Shown one piece after another: positions 52,591-61,009 of a stretch of 64,000 nucleotides of DNA. A program made the position numbers and the translations under genes. The notes under the pieces were generated by a model. That model saw only the letters and a list, made by a program, of their open reading frames with translations. It did not search any database and was not told where the DNA came from. The first letter of the stretch is position 1. Every line of letters begins with the position of its first letter. Origin of the DNA: Streptomyces sp. SAJ15 (GTDB lineage Bacteria; Actinomycetota; Actinomycetes; Streptomycetales; Streptomycetaceae); assembly GCF_007595705.1 (NCBI RefSeq), contig NZ_NISY01000006.1:248001-312000 (forward strand), given 5' to 3'.

Positions 52591-52665
52591 ATCTCAACGT
52601 TGAGATAAAAGCATGACTGTCATCTCAGCGTCAAGTGTCTTAACATTGAGATTGTGTTCGCTGAG
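52591..52665. promoter_or_regulatory. MarR operator array
   Basis: A perfect 16-bp palindrome ATCTCAACGTTGAGAT (52591-52606) lies near the nitroreductase start. Closer to the MarR gene, CATCTCAGCG (52621-52630) and CGCTGAGATG (52656-52665) form a 10-bp inverted pair, and an extra half-site TTGAGATTG lies between (52645-52653). All share the ATCTCA/TGAGAT arm. Confidence 0.7.
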
Positions 52666-52685
52666 ATGAACGGGAAGGAGTCGTG

Positions 52686-53192
52686 ATGAGCGACGCCGTG
52701 GACGCGATCGTCGGGCAGTGGGAGAAGGAACGCCCCGACCTGACCCCTCACCTCTGGCCGGTCCACGCACTGGCCCGGATCCAACGACTCGCGCGCGTGG
52801 TCGAGAAGAGCTGCAAGGCGACGGCCACCCGTCACGGCTTGGACTACGGCGAGTTCGACGTGCTCACCACGCTCAAGCGCTCCGGCCCGCCGTACCAGCT
52901 GACCGCCGGCGCCTTCCTCAAGGCCGCCATGGTGACTTCCGGCGCCATCACCAACCGCATCGACAAGATGGAGGCGAAAGGCCTGGTCGAGCGGGTCAGA
53001 GAAGGCAGTGACCGCCGGATCGTGTACATCCGCCTCACCGAGCACGGCGCCGCCGTCATCGACGACGCGATGGCCGACCACCTGCGCAACTACGAACGGC
53101 TGCTGGCCGACGTCGACCGCGAGACGGTCACACGGGCCGCAGACGCGCTGCGCGAGATCAGCGAGGCCCTCGGGGACACGTCGATCACCTGA
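52686..53192 (+). CDS. MarR family transcriptional regulator
   Basis: A 168-residue MarR protein of the longer, PecS/SlyA-like type: ARIQRLARVVEKSCKATATRHGLDYGEFDVLTTLKRSGPPYQLTAGAFLKAAMVTSGAITNRIDKMEAKGLVERV, with the wing REGSDRRIVYIRLTEHG. ATG at 52686 is preceded by AAGGAG; GTG at 52683 is also possible. It should repress itself and the divergent nitroreductase/MFS operon, with induction by an aromatic or electrophilic ligand. Confidence 0.93.
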   Translation: MSDAVDAIVGQWEKERPDLTPHLWPVHALARIQRLARVVEKSCKATATRHGLDYGEFDVLTTLKRSGPPYQLTAGAFLKAAMVTSGAITNRIDKMEAKGLVERVREGSDRRIVYIRLTEHGAAVIDDAMADHLRNYERLLADVDRETVTRAADALREISEALGDTSIT

Positions 53193-53735
53193 CCCCACGC
53201 GCGCCATCCGTGCGCGAGCGCGGGATCCGGGCGGTGGTCCTCCAACCCGCCGACCGAAGGTCCGAAACCAACGCCCGAGTACGAAGACCCCGCATGGTTC
53301 GGCCGACCCCGCCGCACCTCTCGCCGGGACTGCTGGAGCCTCGCGGGCAGCTCACCGACGCCCCGGCCCGGCTGCGAGCGCCGTTGCACCCGGCGCCGAA
53401 GCCGCCGCCGGCCCCGGCGCGGCTCACAGTACCTCGGCGACCGGCCGAACCGTGGCGGTCCGCGCGCCTGTGCCGACACCATCAGCGGTGAGCGCGGCTG
53501 CTCCCGGCATCCGGTGCGTACGGGATGCGGTGCACCCCCGCATGCGCACCGCACGGTGCCGTGCACTCCCGGCCGCGGCGCGCAGCACGATGATGCGGGG
53601 CGGTGCGCACGCCGTGGGCTGGCACGCGGAGGGCCACGATGCGCGCCCTTCGGTAAGGTGCGGCGCAGCCGGTGCGCGCCCTGTGGCCACATTCAGCAGG
53701 GCGCATTTCTCCTTGCCCCCGCCGGGCCTTTCGTT
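53193..53735. other. Stretch without a recognisable gene
   Basis: No frame gives a recognisable protein. The region ends at the inverted repeat CAGATCA-N9-TGATCTG (53736-53758), which marks the left side of an IS remnant. Confidence 0.4.
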
Positions 53736-54160
53736 CAGATCATCCGATCGTTGATCTGGTGTGTCGTTGACTGACGCCCATTGGGGTCCGCATCGAACCG
53801 TTGCTGCCGGACCGGACGCCCCAGCGGGGTGGGCGGTGGCGGGACCATCGTCAGGTGATCGACGCGATCGCGTTCAAGTACCGCACCGACACTCCGTGGA
53901 TGGACCTGCCCGAACATTCGGCTCATGGAAGGGTGCCCACAACCGGCTGTGGATGTGGGCGACCGACGGAACCTGGGAGAAGGTCTTCACCGCCCTCCTC
54001 GCCCAGGCGGACGCGGACAGCGACCTCGATGGGGTCGTCGCGGTCGACTCCACGATCGTGCGTGCCCACCAGCACGCCGCCGGAGCCAGTCAAAAGGGGC
54101 CCCGGCCGGCGAGCCGGCCGACCATGCCCTCGGGCGAAGGATCGGTCGCCCCAGGGTCTG
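53736..54160 (+). mobile_element. IS5-family transposase remnant (5' part)
   Basis: A short inverted repeat (CAGATCA-N9-TGATCTG, 53736-53758) precedes transposase pieces in two frames: SLTDAHWG, then LPDRTPQRGGRWRDHRQVIDAIAFKYRTDTPWMDLPE, then FGSWKGAHNRLWMWATDGTWEKVFTALLAQADAD and the first catalytic Asp region VVAVDSTIVRAHQHAAGA. Two frameshifts (about 53785 and 53918) break it and the sequence leaves the family after GPRPASRP, so the second half with the remaining catalytic residues is gone. Confidence 0.85.
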
Positions 54161-54205
54161 CCGGTTCCTGCTCGAAGTAGCCGGGCGGCCCTATCCGGCC
54201 ACAGA

Positions 54206-54943
54206 CTAGGCTGACGACTTCACAGTCAAGTCGCCGCTCGTTGTCGACAGATCCAGGTGGTACTTGCCTGACGGGTCATTCTTGAACGCCACGTTCTTGT
54301 CGCCGTTGGAGTCGTTCGCCGAGATCCGGTACTTGGCAGGCGGTGCGGTGACCGTCAGGTTGCCGCTGGTCGTGCGAGCCTTGATGTCCTGCGGGGTGGC
54401 CGTCTGGATCGTCACCCCTCCGTTCGATGTCTGCGTGTCGATGCCGCCGCCCTTGACGTCCTTGACGTCGACGTCACCGTTGGACGTGCGCAGCTTCACA
54501 GGGCCCGTCGCGTTGGTCACCACGATCTCACCGTTGCTTGTGTGTACATCGACCGCGCCGACATCGGTCAGTGTGAGGCCACCGTTGGACGTGCCTCCTG
54601 TCACCGGAAGACCGGCAGGCACTTTGACGACGTAATCGACGCCGCAGTCCTTGCCGCAGCCGGAGAGCACCAGGACGCCGTCCCTGACACGGAAGGACGC
54701 GCTACTCGGCTTGTCGCCACGGTAGTTGACCTTGCGGTGGACGGAGATCGTGGAGGCGTCGTCCGAAGCGTCCACCTTCACATGTCCGTTCCTGTTGTCG
54801 AGACGGATTGAGGTGACTCTCTGAGGCACCTTGGCGTCGTCCTCGAAGGTCTTCTGGCTGAGAGCCGAACATGCGGACAGCCCGCTGACCGTGAGAGCAG
54901 CAAGAGCCGCCACTGTAAGAACGCGCGTTCGCGGGCGTCGCAT
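54206..54943 (-). CDS. DUF4097-type lipoprotein (beta-solenoid)
   Basis: A 245-residue protein with a lipoprotein signal (VLTVAALAALTVSGLSAC, lipobox LSAC). The mature part is a repetitive beta-helix: units of about 18-20 residues with the core TSNGGLTLTDVGAVDVHTSNGEIVV, LRTSNGDVDVKDVKGG, TQTSNGGVTIQTA and TTSGNLTV, the pattern of DUF4097/adhesin-like solenoid proteins. ATG at 54943 is chosen over the longer reading to 55018 because the signal peptide begins there. It should be anchored outside the cell; function unknown. Confidence 0.9.
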   Translation of the reverse strand: MRRPRTRVLTVAALAALTVSGLSACSALSQKTFEDDAKVPQRVTSIRLDNRNGHVKVDASDDASTISVHRKVNYRGDKPSSASFRVRDGVLVLSGCGKDCGVDYVVKVPAGLPVTGGTSNGGLTLTDVGAVDVHTSNGEIVVTNATGPVKLRTSNGDVDVKDVKGGGIDTQTSNGGVTIQTATPQDIKARTTSGNLTVTAPPAKYRISANDSNGDKNVAFKNDPSGKYHLDLSTTSGDLTVKSSA

Positions 54944-55399
54944 GAGAGTCCCCCGTGTGGACGAGTTGAATCGATGATCAGTCACCGCGATCCTACGCAG
55001 CCACTCTCCCGCTCTCACTGGGGAAAACCCCCCAATGCCAGGGGTGGGGGCTGCCCTTCACAGCAACCACGGCAGCCGTGGAGGTAGCTTGCGACATGCT
55101 TCCGGACTCCACCAGAAGAGGCTGCTGCGACCCGACTGCCCGAGCCGAAACCTGTCTCCTTCCTCGCCTCGGACGAACCCAGACGTTGGACAAAGGTGAT
55201 TGGCCCCTCGGCCCCGGACAGCGGGGAAGAGTGAACGGCCGGAGCAACTCCCTTGCGCAGGCGGTAGGAACGGGTAACCAGGCCCTCCAACCTGTCCTGC
55301 TTGCCGAGGTCGGCGACGTGGGGAACGACGCTGGCGCATGCTTGATCCCGAGCTGCTGGAACGGATCAGCGCGTGGCGCGCGGAACTGGCGGTGCGAGG
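54944..55399. other. Stretch without a convincing gene
   Basis: A short plus-strand piece, MLDPELLERISAWRAELAVRGH (from 55338), has coding-like composition but no ribosome site and no continuation; it may be an eroded gene start. Otherwise nothing recognisable. Confidence 0.35.
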
Positions 55400-55924
55400 T
55401 CACTCTGCGGGCATTACACCGAGGTCGTGGCGCATAGCGGTCCTCATGGCCCGGAGCAGGTCCCAGATCTCCGCCTGGGCCTGCGCCGCGGTGGACATGG
55501 TCTCCCCGGGGCCGGGCTCCCCTCGCTCAAGGCGTTTGATCCGGCCGTACGCCTTATTCAGGGCTTGATTGACCGCACTCGCATGTACGAGGACCTCGTC
55601 AGGAGCGATCATCTGTGTTTCGGAGTACCGATCACGATGTGCTCTCTTCGCGTCATCGAGCGCCTCCCTGTCGGTCTCCTCGACGCTGCGTTCGCGCATC
55701 ACATGCAGATGATGATTGAGCGCCGTGGTGAACTGACGTGCATCCCGGTTGAGCTCCGTATAGCAGGTGCGTCGGAGGGCTAGGCTCTCGCGGACCTCCT
55801 CGTGGCCCCGAAGCAGCTCTATCTCCCGACGCTTTGCTCGTTCGGAGGCGCGTTGGGAAAGAAGCGATCCCCCCAGTGTTCCCGCCACACCTGCCACTGC
55901 GATGACCACAGAGCCGAGATCCAC
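55400..55924 (-). CDS. Membrane-anchored protein of unknown function
   Basis: A 174-residue protein with one N-terminal membrane helix (LGSVVIAVAGVAGTLGGSLLSQ) followed by a long charged, mostly helical region (ASERAKRREIELLRGHEEVRESLALRRTCYTELNRDARQFTTALNHHL, EALDDAKRAHRDRYSE) that is probably a coiled coil. GTG at 55924 has CAGGGAG upstream. Conserved-looking in Streptomyces but without a name known to me. It has the same length and layout as the protein at 33939. Confidence 0.8.
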   Translation of the reverse strand: MDLGSVVIAVAGVAGTLGGSLLSQRASERAKRREIELLRGHEEVRESLALRRTCYTELNRDARQFTTALNHHLHVMRERSVEETDREALDDAKRAHRDRYSETQMIAPDEVLVHASAVNQALNKAYGRIKRLERGEPGPGETMSTAAQAQAEIWDLLRAMRTAMRHDLGVMPAE

Positions 55925-56289
55925 AGCGCTCCCTGAAGCCGACTGCCATCCAATCCCATCACCGCTGCCCACTGTCTCACTGCCAAGCGCCCGGACCCTC
56001 GGCCCTCTACGCCGTTGGCCACCACGATGCGGCCCGTGACCGGGTCGTACGCCGCGTACGGGTAGGTCGTCATGTGGTCGGTGCCCGGCTGCTGAACCTC
56101 CCAAGGTCTGACTCGAGGCGGTCCTGGCCTGCCCATGGCTGGTTGCGGCGGTCGGCGCGGACCGGGCCGTGAACAGGGCGATGCCCTCCGACACCCGCTG
56201 AGGTAAGGACGTGTCTTCGACCAGTTCGACAGGCTCCTCCGCCGCCTGGTCTGTGAGGCCGAGGCCGGGGTACCGCACCGAGCGCGTGC
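55925..56289. other. Stretch without an intact gene
   Basis: Minus-strand pieces (YPYAAYDPVTGRIVVANGVEG around 56010-56075; DQAAEEPVELVEDTSLPQRVSEGIALF around 56170-56250) look like fragments of coding sequence in different frames, but I cannot assign them. Confidence 0.3.
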
Positions 56290-56791
56290 GGGATGCAACG
56301 TACAGAGAGTCAAGGTCTCCGCTCGACGTGCCTGCCGCCGGTCAGGGCAGCGATGCGGGCAAGGAAAGCGCAGGGCGCAAGCGCGACATCGGCGTCGACA
56401 CCTCGGTCTCGTCCCGGCCGTGCTGGTCACGGCCGCCAGCGTCTCCGATAACGCCGGCGGCATCCAGGTGCTCTCACACATCTCGAAAACACAAACGCTC
56501 GTCACCCAAAGCCTCGGCCGACACCGGCTACCGCACCAAGGTCATCGACCACGGCACCCGCCTGGGTATCGATTCGAAGTCATCTGCCGAGACCTCGCCG
56601 AGAAGGGCTCAAGGTGATCTCGTGGCGCTGTCGTCGAGCGGACCTTCGGCCGGCTCATGCGCCACCGACGCCTCGCCTGCGACTACGAAACCCACCCACA
56701 CCGCTCAGAAGCCGTGATCAAACTGACGATGGTCGACTCGATAAGCCGCCGAGTCACCCGCGAGTCCACTCCGAATCGGCGCGAGACCTGA
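56290..56791 (+). mobile_element. IS5-type transposase remnant (3' part)
   Basis: The sequence carries the second half of a transposase spread over several frames: DVPAAGQGSDAGK, AGRKRDIGVDT, VLVTAASVSDNAGGIQVLSHI, TGYRTKVIDHGTRLGI, FEVICRDLAEKG, VVERTFGRLMRHRRLACDYETHPHRSEAVIKL with the catalytic Glu, ending STPNRRET and TGA at 56789-56791. At least three frame changes are needed. The first half is absent upstream. It belongs to a different IS5-type lineage than the remnant at 53736. Confidence 0.8.
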
Positions 56792-56805
56792 CCACCCGCC
56801 GGCGG

Positions 56806-57159
56806 TCAGATTTCGTAAGGCCAGATTGTGACGTTGGCCGGTGCTACACGGACCTCCACCCACGACCCATCGACACCGTCCGGCAGTGGCGGATCGGCGA
56901 TATCGAAAAGGATCACCGAGCCACCCACGTCCAACACAGCTCTTCCGTCCTCGGTGATGCTCAGGCGTCCACGGAAGACGATGTGGTCACCGTCTTCCCG
57001 CAGTTCAGGGGTTTCATCAACGCTTGACCGGGCGTTCCCCACCCAGGCAATGTCCTCATCCACGGTCCACTCGACATGGTGTTCCCGTCCCACTGCCTCG
57101 GGCGTCCCTTGCCAGAGCGCCACGGCAGTGCCCACTGCCGCGTGCACTCGGACGGACAT
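56806..57159 (-). CDS. Small protein of unknown function
   Basis: A protein of 117 residues from ATG 57159: MSVRVHAAVGTAVALWQGTPEA, then HHVEWTVDEDIAWVGNARSSVDETPELREDGDHIVFRGRLSITEDGRAVLDVGGSVILFDI. It is acidic and beta-rich, without signal peptide or membrane segment; the layout recalls small immunity-type proteins, but there is no clear family. The frame is open upstream to 57438, and a GTG further upstream is possible. Confidence 0.65.
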   Translation of the reverse strand: MSVRVHAAVGTAVALWQGTPEAVGREHHVEWTVDEDIAWVGNARSSVDETPELREDGDHIVFRGRLSITEDGRAVLDVGGSVILFDIADPPLPDGVDGSWVEVRVAPANVTIWPYEI

Positions 57160-58015
57160 GGGCCTCGACCGGGCGGCCTGCACTGCTTGTACCTTGACCA
57201 ACACCCCGCCATCATCAGCGATCGGCTTTTTATGGACCAGCTGAGCCGCGGCATCCGCAGCCCCCAAGCTCATCCTCATGCCGTCCTGCCTGGACACCGA
57301 GAAGAGAAGGCGGCCGGGTTCATGGACCGCACGGACCGCATGGACAGCCCGCCGGCTCCCCGCCCTGCCGGACGCCTGCTCCACCGCCACGACCGGACGC
57401 GTCGAAACGTTGCCGACCGAGCACACGAACGCGACCACGTTTCCACCGCGGTCAGATCGGCGAGCACGCGCTACCCAGCCTGCAACTCGCCCCCAAGCCG
57501 CCCCCCCGGGCCTGGCTGAGCCGGTGACCAGTCGACCGCCGATAGCGCCATCTGGCAGGCCGAAGCGATAGCGCTACCCGGCAGGCCGAAGCCGCCACCG
57601 CGTGCGGGTCCGGGGCGGCCCATATCGGCCCCGACGGGTGCAGCGTCACCGTGACGGCGACGACGACAGTACGGGGGCGCGCCACGTCAGGGTGTGTACC
57701 CTCTTCGCGCCATCGCGTGCCGGGAGGTCGCCCGCCCTTCGGATGGTGTGCTCAATTCGCTACGGCTGTGTACGGGATGCGCCTGTTGTCCCCGTGGCCT
57801 GAGGGGTTCACTGGCGTCATAAGCGCATGAGCACCTTTCGTACCGCCGTGTTCATGCGACTTTCCGGCAGTCTCCGGCATTCTCTCGGCACGCACGGTGG
57901 TCGGTCGCGCAGCAGACGCCTGCGCGCAAGCCGCTGTGCTCTGGCCTTCCGTCGCCGCCCACGACCGGTCGGACCGTGGACCGTGCCTGGGACCACGAAG
58001 AAAGAAGGACCGGCC
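57160..58015. other. Long stretch without a recognisable gene
   Basis: Over 850 bases show no convincing frame on either strand. Low-complexity GCC/CGG-rich text occurs around 57470-57610, and a short AT-richer stretch lies at 57740-57790. The promoter of the IPT/TIG gene should be near the right end (AAGAAGGA ribosome site at about 58000). Confidence 0.4.
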
Positions 58016-59070
58016 ATGACAGCACCCAGCGACACCTCAGCCTTTGGCGGACACTCGCCGGGACCCCACCACCCTCCCTTCCCGCATTTCCCCCGCCCTT
58101 CCGGGGGCCGGCCGACCATCATCGCCGTCGTTCCCGCCACCGGCCCGGGCGCGGGCGGGACCACGGTGGCGATCCTGGGCTCGGGCTTCACCGGCGCCAC
58201 GTCGGTGAGGTTCGGGGCGAACCCGGCAACGAGCTTCATCGTGGTCTCGGACCACCTGATCACGGCGGTCGCGCCGCCCGGGTCGGGGATCGTCCAGGTC
58301 ACCGTCACCACACCTCGGGGGACCAGCAACGGCTTCCCGTACATCTACGTCGGCAACCCCGTACCACCACCGCCGGTCATCGCGGCGATCGTGCCGTCGT
58401 CGGGCCCGGCGGCGGGCGGGAACACCGTCACGATCACGGGTTCCGGATTCACCGGTGCCACGGCGGTGGCCTTCGGGCTGAACCCGGCCACGAGTTTCAC
58501 CGTGGTCAGCGACAACCTGATCACGGCGGTCGTCCCGGCTGGTGTGGGTGTGGTTCCGGTCACCGTCATCACTCTCAGCGGTTTCAGCAACTCCGTCAAC
58601 TACACCTACATCTCTGTTCCGGTGCTGACGCTGGTCATCCCGCCGTCGGGCTCGGACGCCGGCGGTGAAACCGTGGCTCTCGTCGGTTCGGGGTTCACCG
58701 GTGCCACGGCGGTGGCCTTCGGGCTGAACCCGGCCACGAGGCCGGCAGCGGTGTCGTCCCGGTCACCGTCACCGCTCCCAGCGGTACCAGCAACGCCGTC
58801 AACTACACCTACACGGCGCCTCCCGCGCCGGTACTCAACGCGATCGTGCCGTCCACGGGTTCGTCGGCGGGCGGCGACACCGTGCTCCTCGTCGGTTCCG
58901 GGTTGACCGGTGCCACGGCGGTGGCCTTCGGGCTGAACCCGGCCACGAGCTTCAGCGTGGTCTCCGACAACCTGATCACAGCTGTCTCTCCGGCCGGCAC
59001 CGGCACGGTCACGGTGAACGCGACCACTCCGGCCGGGGTCAGCAACAGCCTCACGTATACCTACCTCTGA
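58016..59070 (+). pseudogene. IPT/TIG repeat protein interrupted by an internal deletion
   Basis: After a His/Pro-rich start come four IPT/TIG units of about 80 residues, each with the pattern SGxxAGGxTVxIxGSGFTGATxVxFGxNPATSFxVVSDNLITAVxPAGxG and ending YTY(I/T). Unit 3 is cut: the sequence runs into the sequence GLNPAT then, at 58740/58741, jumps to AGSGVVPVTVTAPSGTSNAVNYTYTA in another frame. Compared with unit 2, about 43 bases coding for the S-F-T-V-V-S-D-N-L-I-T-A-V-V-P stretch are missing, which also shifts the frame. Unit 4 then ends normally at TGA 59068-59070. There is no signal peptide. IPT/TIG units are immunoglobulin-like and usually mediate binding at the cell surface. Repeat collapse during assembly could also explain the gap. 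Confidence 0.8.
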
Positions 59071-59100
59071 GCAGGTAGCGGAGGGCGACAGAGCGGGGCG

Positions 59101-59355
59101 TCAAGGCGGTGGGAACCCGGTTCGGGTCGGCGTGCGCATTCCGGCCCGGACGGGTCCCCACCGCCTCCCTGCGCGGGCGGAGGGGCGGAGGCCCGCCTTG
59201 GCGCCCGGCATCTTCCAGAAGACGGGCTCGTTGTCGTAGTCGCCGCGGTAGAGGACGACGGAGGGGTTTCGCCCTGGGGGAGGATCCTCCCGGCCCGCGG
59301 TGCTGAGCGCTCCGAGGAACCCGGCCACGAGGTCGAGTGGTCTGGGCGGCATCAT
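59101..59355 (-). CDS. Small hypothetical protein
   Basis: An 84-residue reading from tandem ATGs at 59350-59355: MMPPRPLDLVAGFLGALSTAG, then NPSVVLYRGDYDNEPVFWKMPGAKAGL. The central segment has coding character, but there is no known family, and the C-terminus becomes Arg/Pro-rich and noise-like. It may be an eroded gene. Confidence 0.35.
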   Translation of the reverse strand: MMPPRPLDLVAGFLGALSTAGREDPPPGRNPSVVLYRGDYDNEPVFWKMPGAKAGLRPSARAGRRWGPVRAGMRTPTRTGFPPP

Positions 59356-59535
59356 CAAGCCCCCACGACTCGAAGCCCCAGGCGTTCCCTTCCGCTTCGC
59401 ACCGACGGGCGAACGGCGTGCTTCGCGCACGCGGACTCGAGCTGCGAGCGGCGGCGTTCCCCACTGCACTTACGCTCCACCGCCGCGAGTCAGCGGCGTC
59501 AGCCACGGTGGGCGGTGCAACGACGGCTTGCTCGG

Positions 59536-59599
59536 CCAGTGCCCGTGCCAGTGCCCGTCCGTGCCAGTGCCAGTGCCAGTGCCCGTGCCAGGTCAGTGC
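59536..59599. repeat. Hexanucleotide repeat CC(A/C)GTG
   Basis: About ten imperfect units of CCAGTG/CCCGTG, including three consecutive CCAGTG, lie just before the LysE gene end. Not in a recognised coding region. Confidence 0.8.
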
Positions 59600-59680
59600 C
59601 TCCGCGCCGCCCGGCTGGCCGCCGGACATCACGTGCATGTCCCGGCAGCACCCGCCGCGGCGCAGTCTGGTGGGAGGAGG

Positions 59681-60316
59681 TCAGTGACGATTGACGGCGA
59701 CGGTGATGCCCAGGCCGATCAGTGCGACTCCGCCCGCGCCGCCGACCGTCGACAGGCGGCGGTCCGAGCCGGCGAACCAGGTGCGGGCAGCGGCGGCGCC
59801 CAGGCCCCACAGGCTGTCGCAGAGCAGACCGATGACGGCCGGGACGAGACCCAGGAGCATCATCTGGAGTGGGACCCGGCCGGCGTCGTGGTCCACGAAC
59901 TGTGGCAGGACCGCGGTGAAGAAGACGAGTCCCTTCGGGTTGGTGACGCCGACGAGGAGTCCGTCCATGATCGTGCGGAGATCGCTGCGCTTTTCGTCCG
60001 CAGTGACGCCCATGTCGGCGCGCAGGCGGTCACGGTGGCGGAGAGCCTGAACGCCCAGGTAGACCAGGTAGGCGGCGCCGGCGAGTTTCACCGCAGTCAG
60101 GGCGGTGGCCGAGCTCTGGAGCAGGGTGCCCAGGCCCATGGCGACGACGAGCACGAGGGTGTAGCACCCCAGGAGGTTGCCCAGGACGGTGGCGAGGGCG
60201 GTTCGGCGGCCGTGGGCGAGGGCTCGGCCGATCACGAACAGGACGTTTGGTCCTGGGATGGCGATCACGACGAGCGACATCGCGGCGAACGCCAGAAGGT
60301 TCGAGGTGGACACCAT
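59681..60316 (-). CDS. LysE family transporter (RhtB/ArgO type)
   Basis: A 211-residue membrane protein with six helices: LAFAAMSLVVIAIPGPNVLFVIGRALAHGRR (helix 1 with the PGPN motif of LysE), AGAAYLVYLGVQALRHRDRL, and DGLLVGVTNPKGLVFFTAVLPQF (helix IV NPKG motif). It exports amino acids or related metabolites. It lies 97 bases downstream of a YbaK-type deacylase on the same strand; the divergent ArsR-type gene at 61010 may control both. Confidence 0.93.
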   Translation of the reverse strand: MVSTSNLLAFAAMSLVVIAIPGPNVLFVIGRALAHGRRTALATVLGNLLGCYTLVLVVAMGLGTLLQSSATALTAVKLAGAAYLVYLGVQALRHRDRLRADMGVTADEKRSDLRTIMDGLLVGVTNPKGLVFFTAVLPQFVDHDAGRVPLQMMLLGLVPAVIGLLCDSLWGLGAAAARTWFAGSDRRLSTVGGAGGVALIGLGITVAVNRH

Positions 60317-60413
60317 GGGCCGGTTTGCTTCCTTGCTTGTGTGCGGTGCCGATCGGGCACGGCGCTGTCGTTGTGCGGCGGGTCGCCCGTTGGGGTGTAC
60401 GGCTGGGGCGGGG

Positions 60414-60884
60414 CTATCGGCGCAGGACTGCGACGTGGGCGCGGGGGAGTTGGGCCAGGACCGCGGGGTGTACGTGGAGGGTGCGGTCGGCGGATCCGGC
60501 GCCGCAGTAGACCGGCTGGTCGGATTCGGTGACCGCCGTGTCGATCAGGCACGGAACGCCGGGCCGGTGGCTGATCGGCGGGATGCCTCCGGGGGCGAGG
60601 CCCTCCTGGCTGAGCAGGTCGGCGCCGGCGGCGCGCAGCTGCGAACGGCTGGTGCCGACGGCAGTGGCGAGGCGGGCGAAGTCGACTCGGTCGTTCGCAC
60701 GCAGGGCCACCAGCAGGAGCGGGATCTCGGGCGTGGTGAAGGCAAGCGTCTTGACCGCTTGTGACCAGGGAAAGGGCAGGGCCTGACGTTCGGCGACGGT
60801 GTGCGCGGGGGCGTGCTCATGGATGGTGTACGCGCTACCGTCCGCGTCCAGCACGGCCTGCCACGGCGCTTCGTGGGTGCTCAT
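60414..60884 (-). CDS. YbaK/EbsC family aminoacyl-tRNA deacylase
   Basis: A 156-residue protein of the YbaK/ProX fold: YTIHEHAPAHTVAERQAL, AVKTLAFTTPEIPLLLVALRANDRVDFARLATAVG, then GADLLSQEGLAPGGIPPISH with the Gly-Gly-x-Pro-P substrate loop, and the VYCGAGSADRTLHVHP end. Members hydrolyse mischarged tRNA (Ala/Cys-tRNAPro), but stand-alone copies may act on other aminoacyl esters. ATG at 60884 has a weak AAGG site. Likely co-transcribed with the LysE exporter. Confidence 0.9.
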   Translation of the reverse strand: MSTHEAPWQAVLDADGSAYTIHEHAPAHTVAERQALPFPWSQAVKTLAFTTPEIPLLLVALRANDRVDFARLATAVGTSRSQLRAAGADLLSQEGLAPGGIPPISHRPGVPCLIDTAVTESDQPVYCGAGSADRTLHVHPAVLAQLPRAHVAVLRR

Positions 60885-60989
60885 ACGGTGCCTTCGGCTT
60901 TCGACTCGCAAGGTGTGAGGGCGGTGCCCGTGGGGGCTCCAGGAGGTTGCTTACAGGAGGCTGAATGATCCGGCGAGATCCGATCAACT

Positions 60990-61009
60990 GATTGTGAAAT
61001 CATGCAATC
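60990..61009. promoter_or_regulatory. Candidate operator upstream of the ArsR-type gene
   Basis: An inverted repeat GATTG-N10-CAATC lies directly before the GTG at 61010. The position over the regulator's own start suggests autoregulation. Confidence 0.35.
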
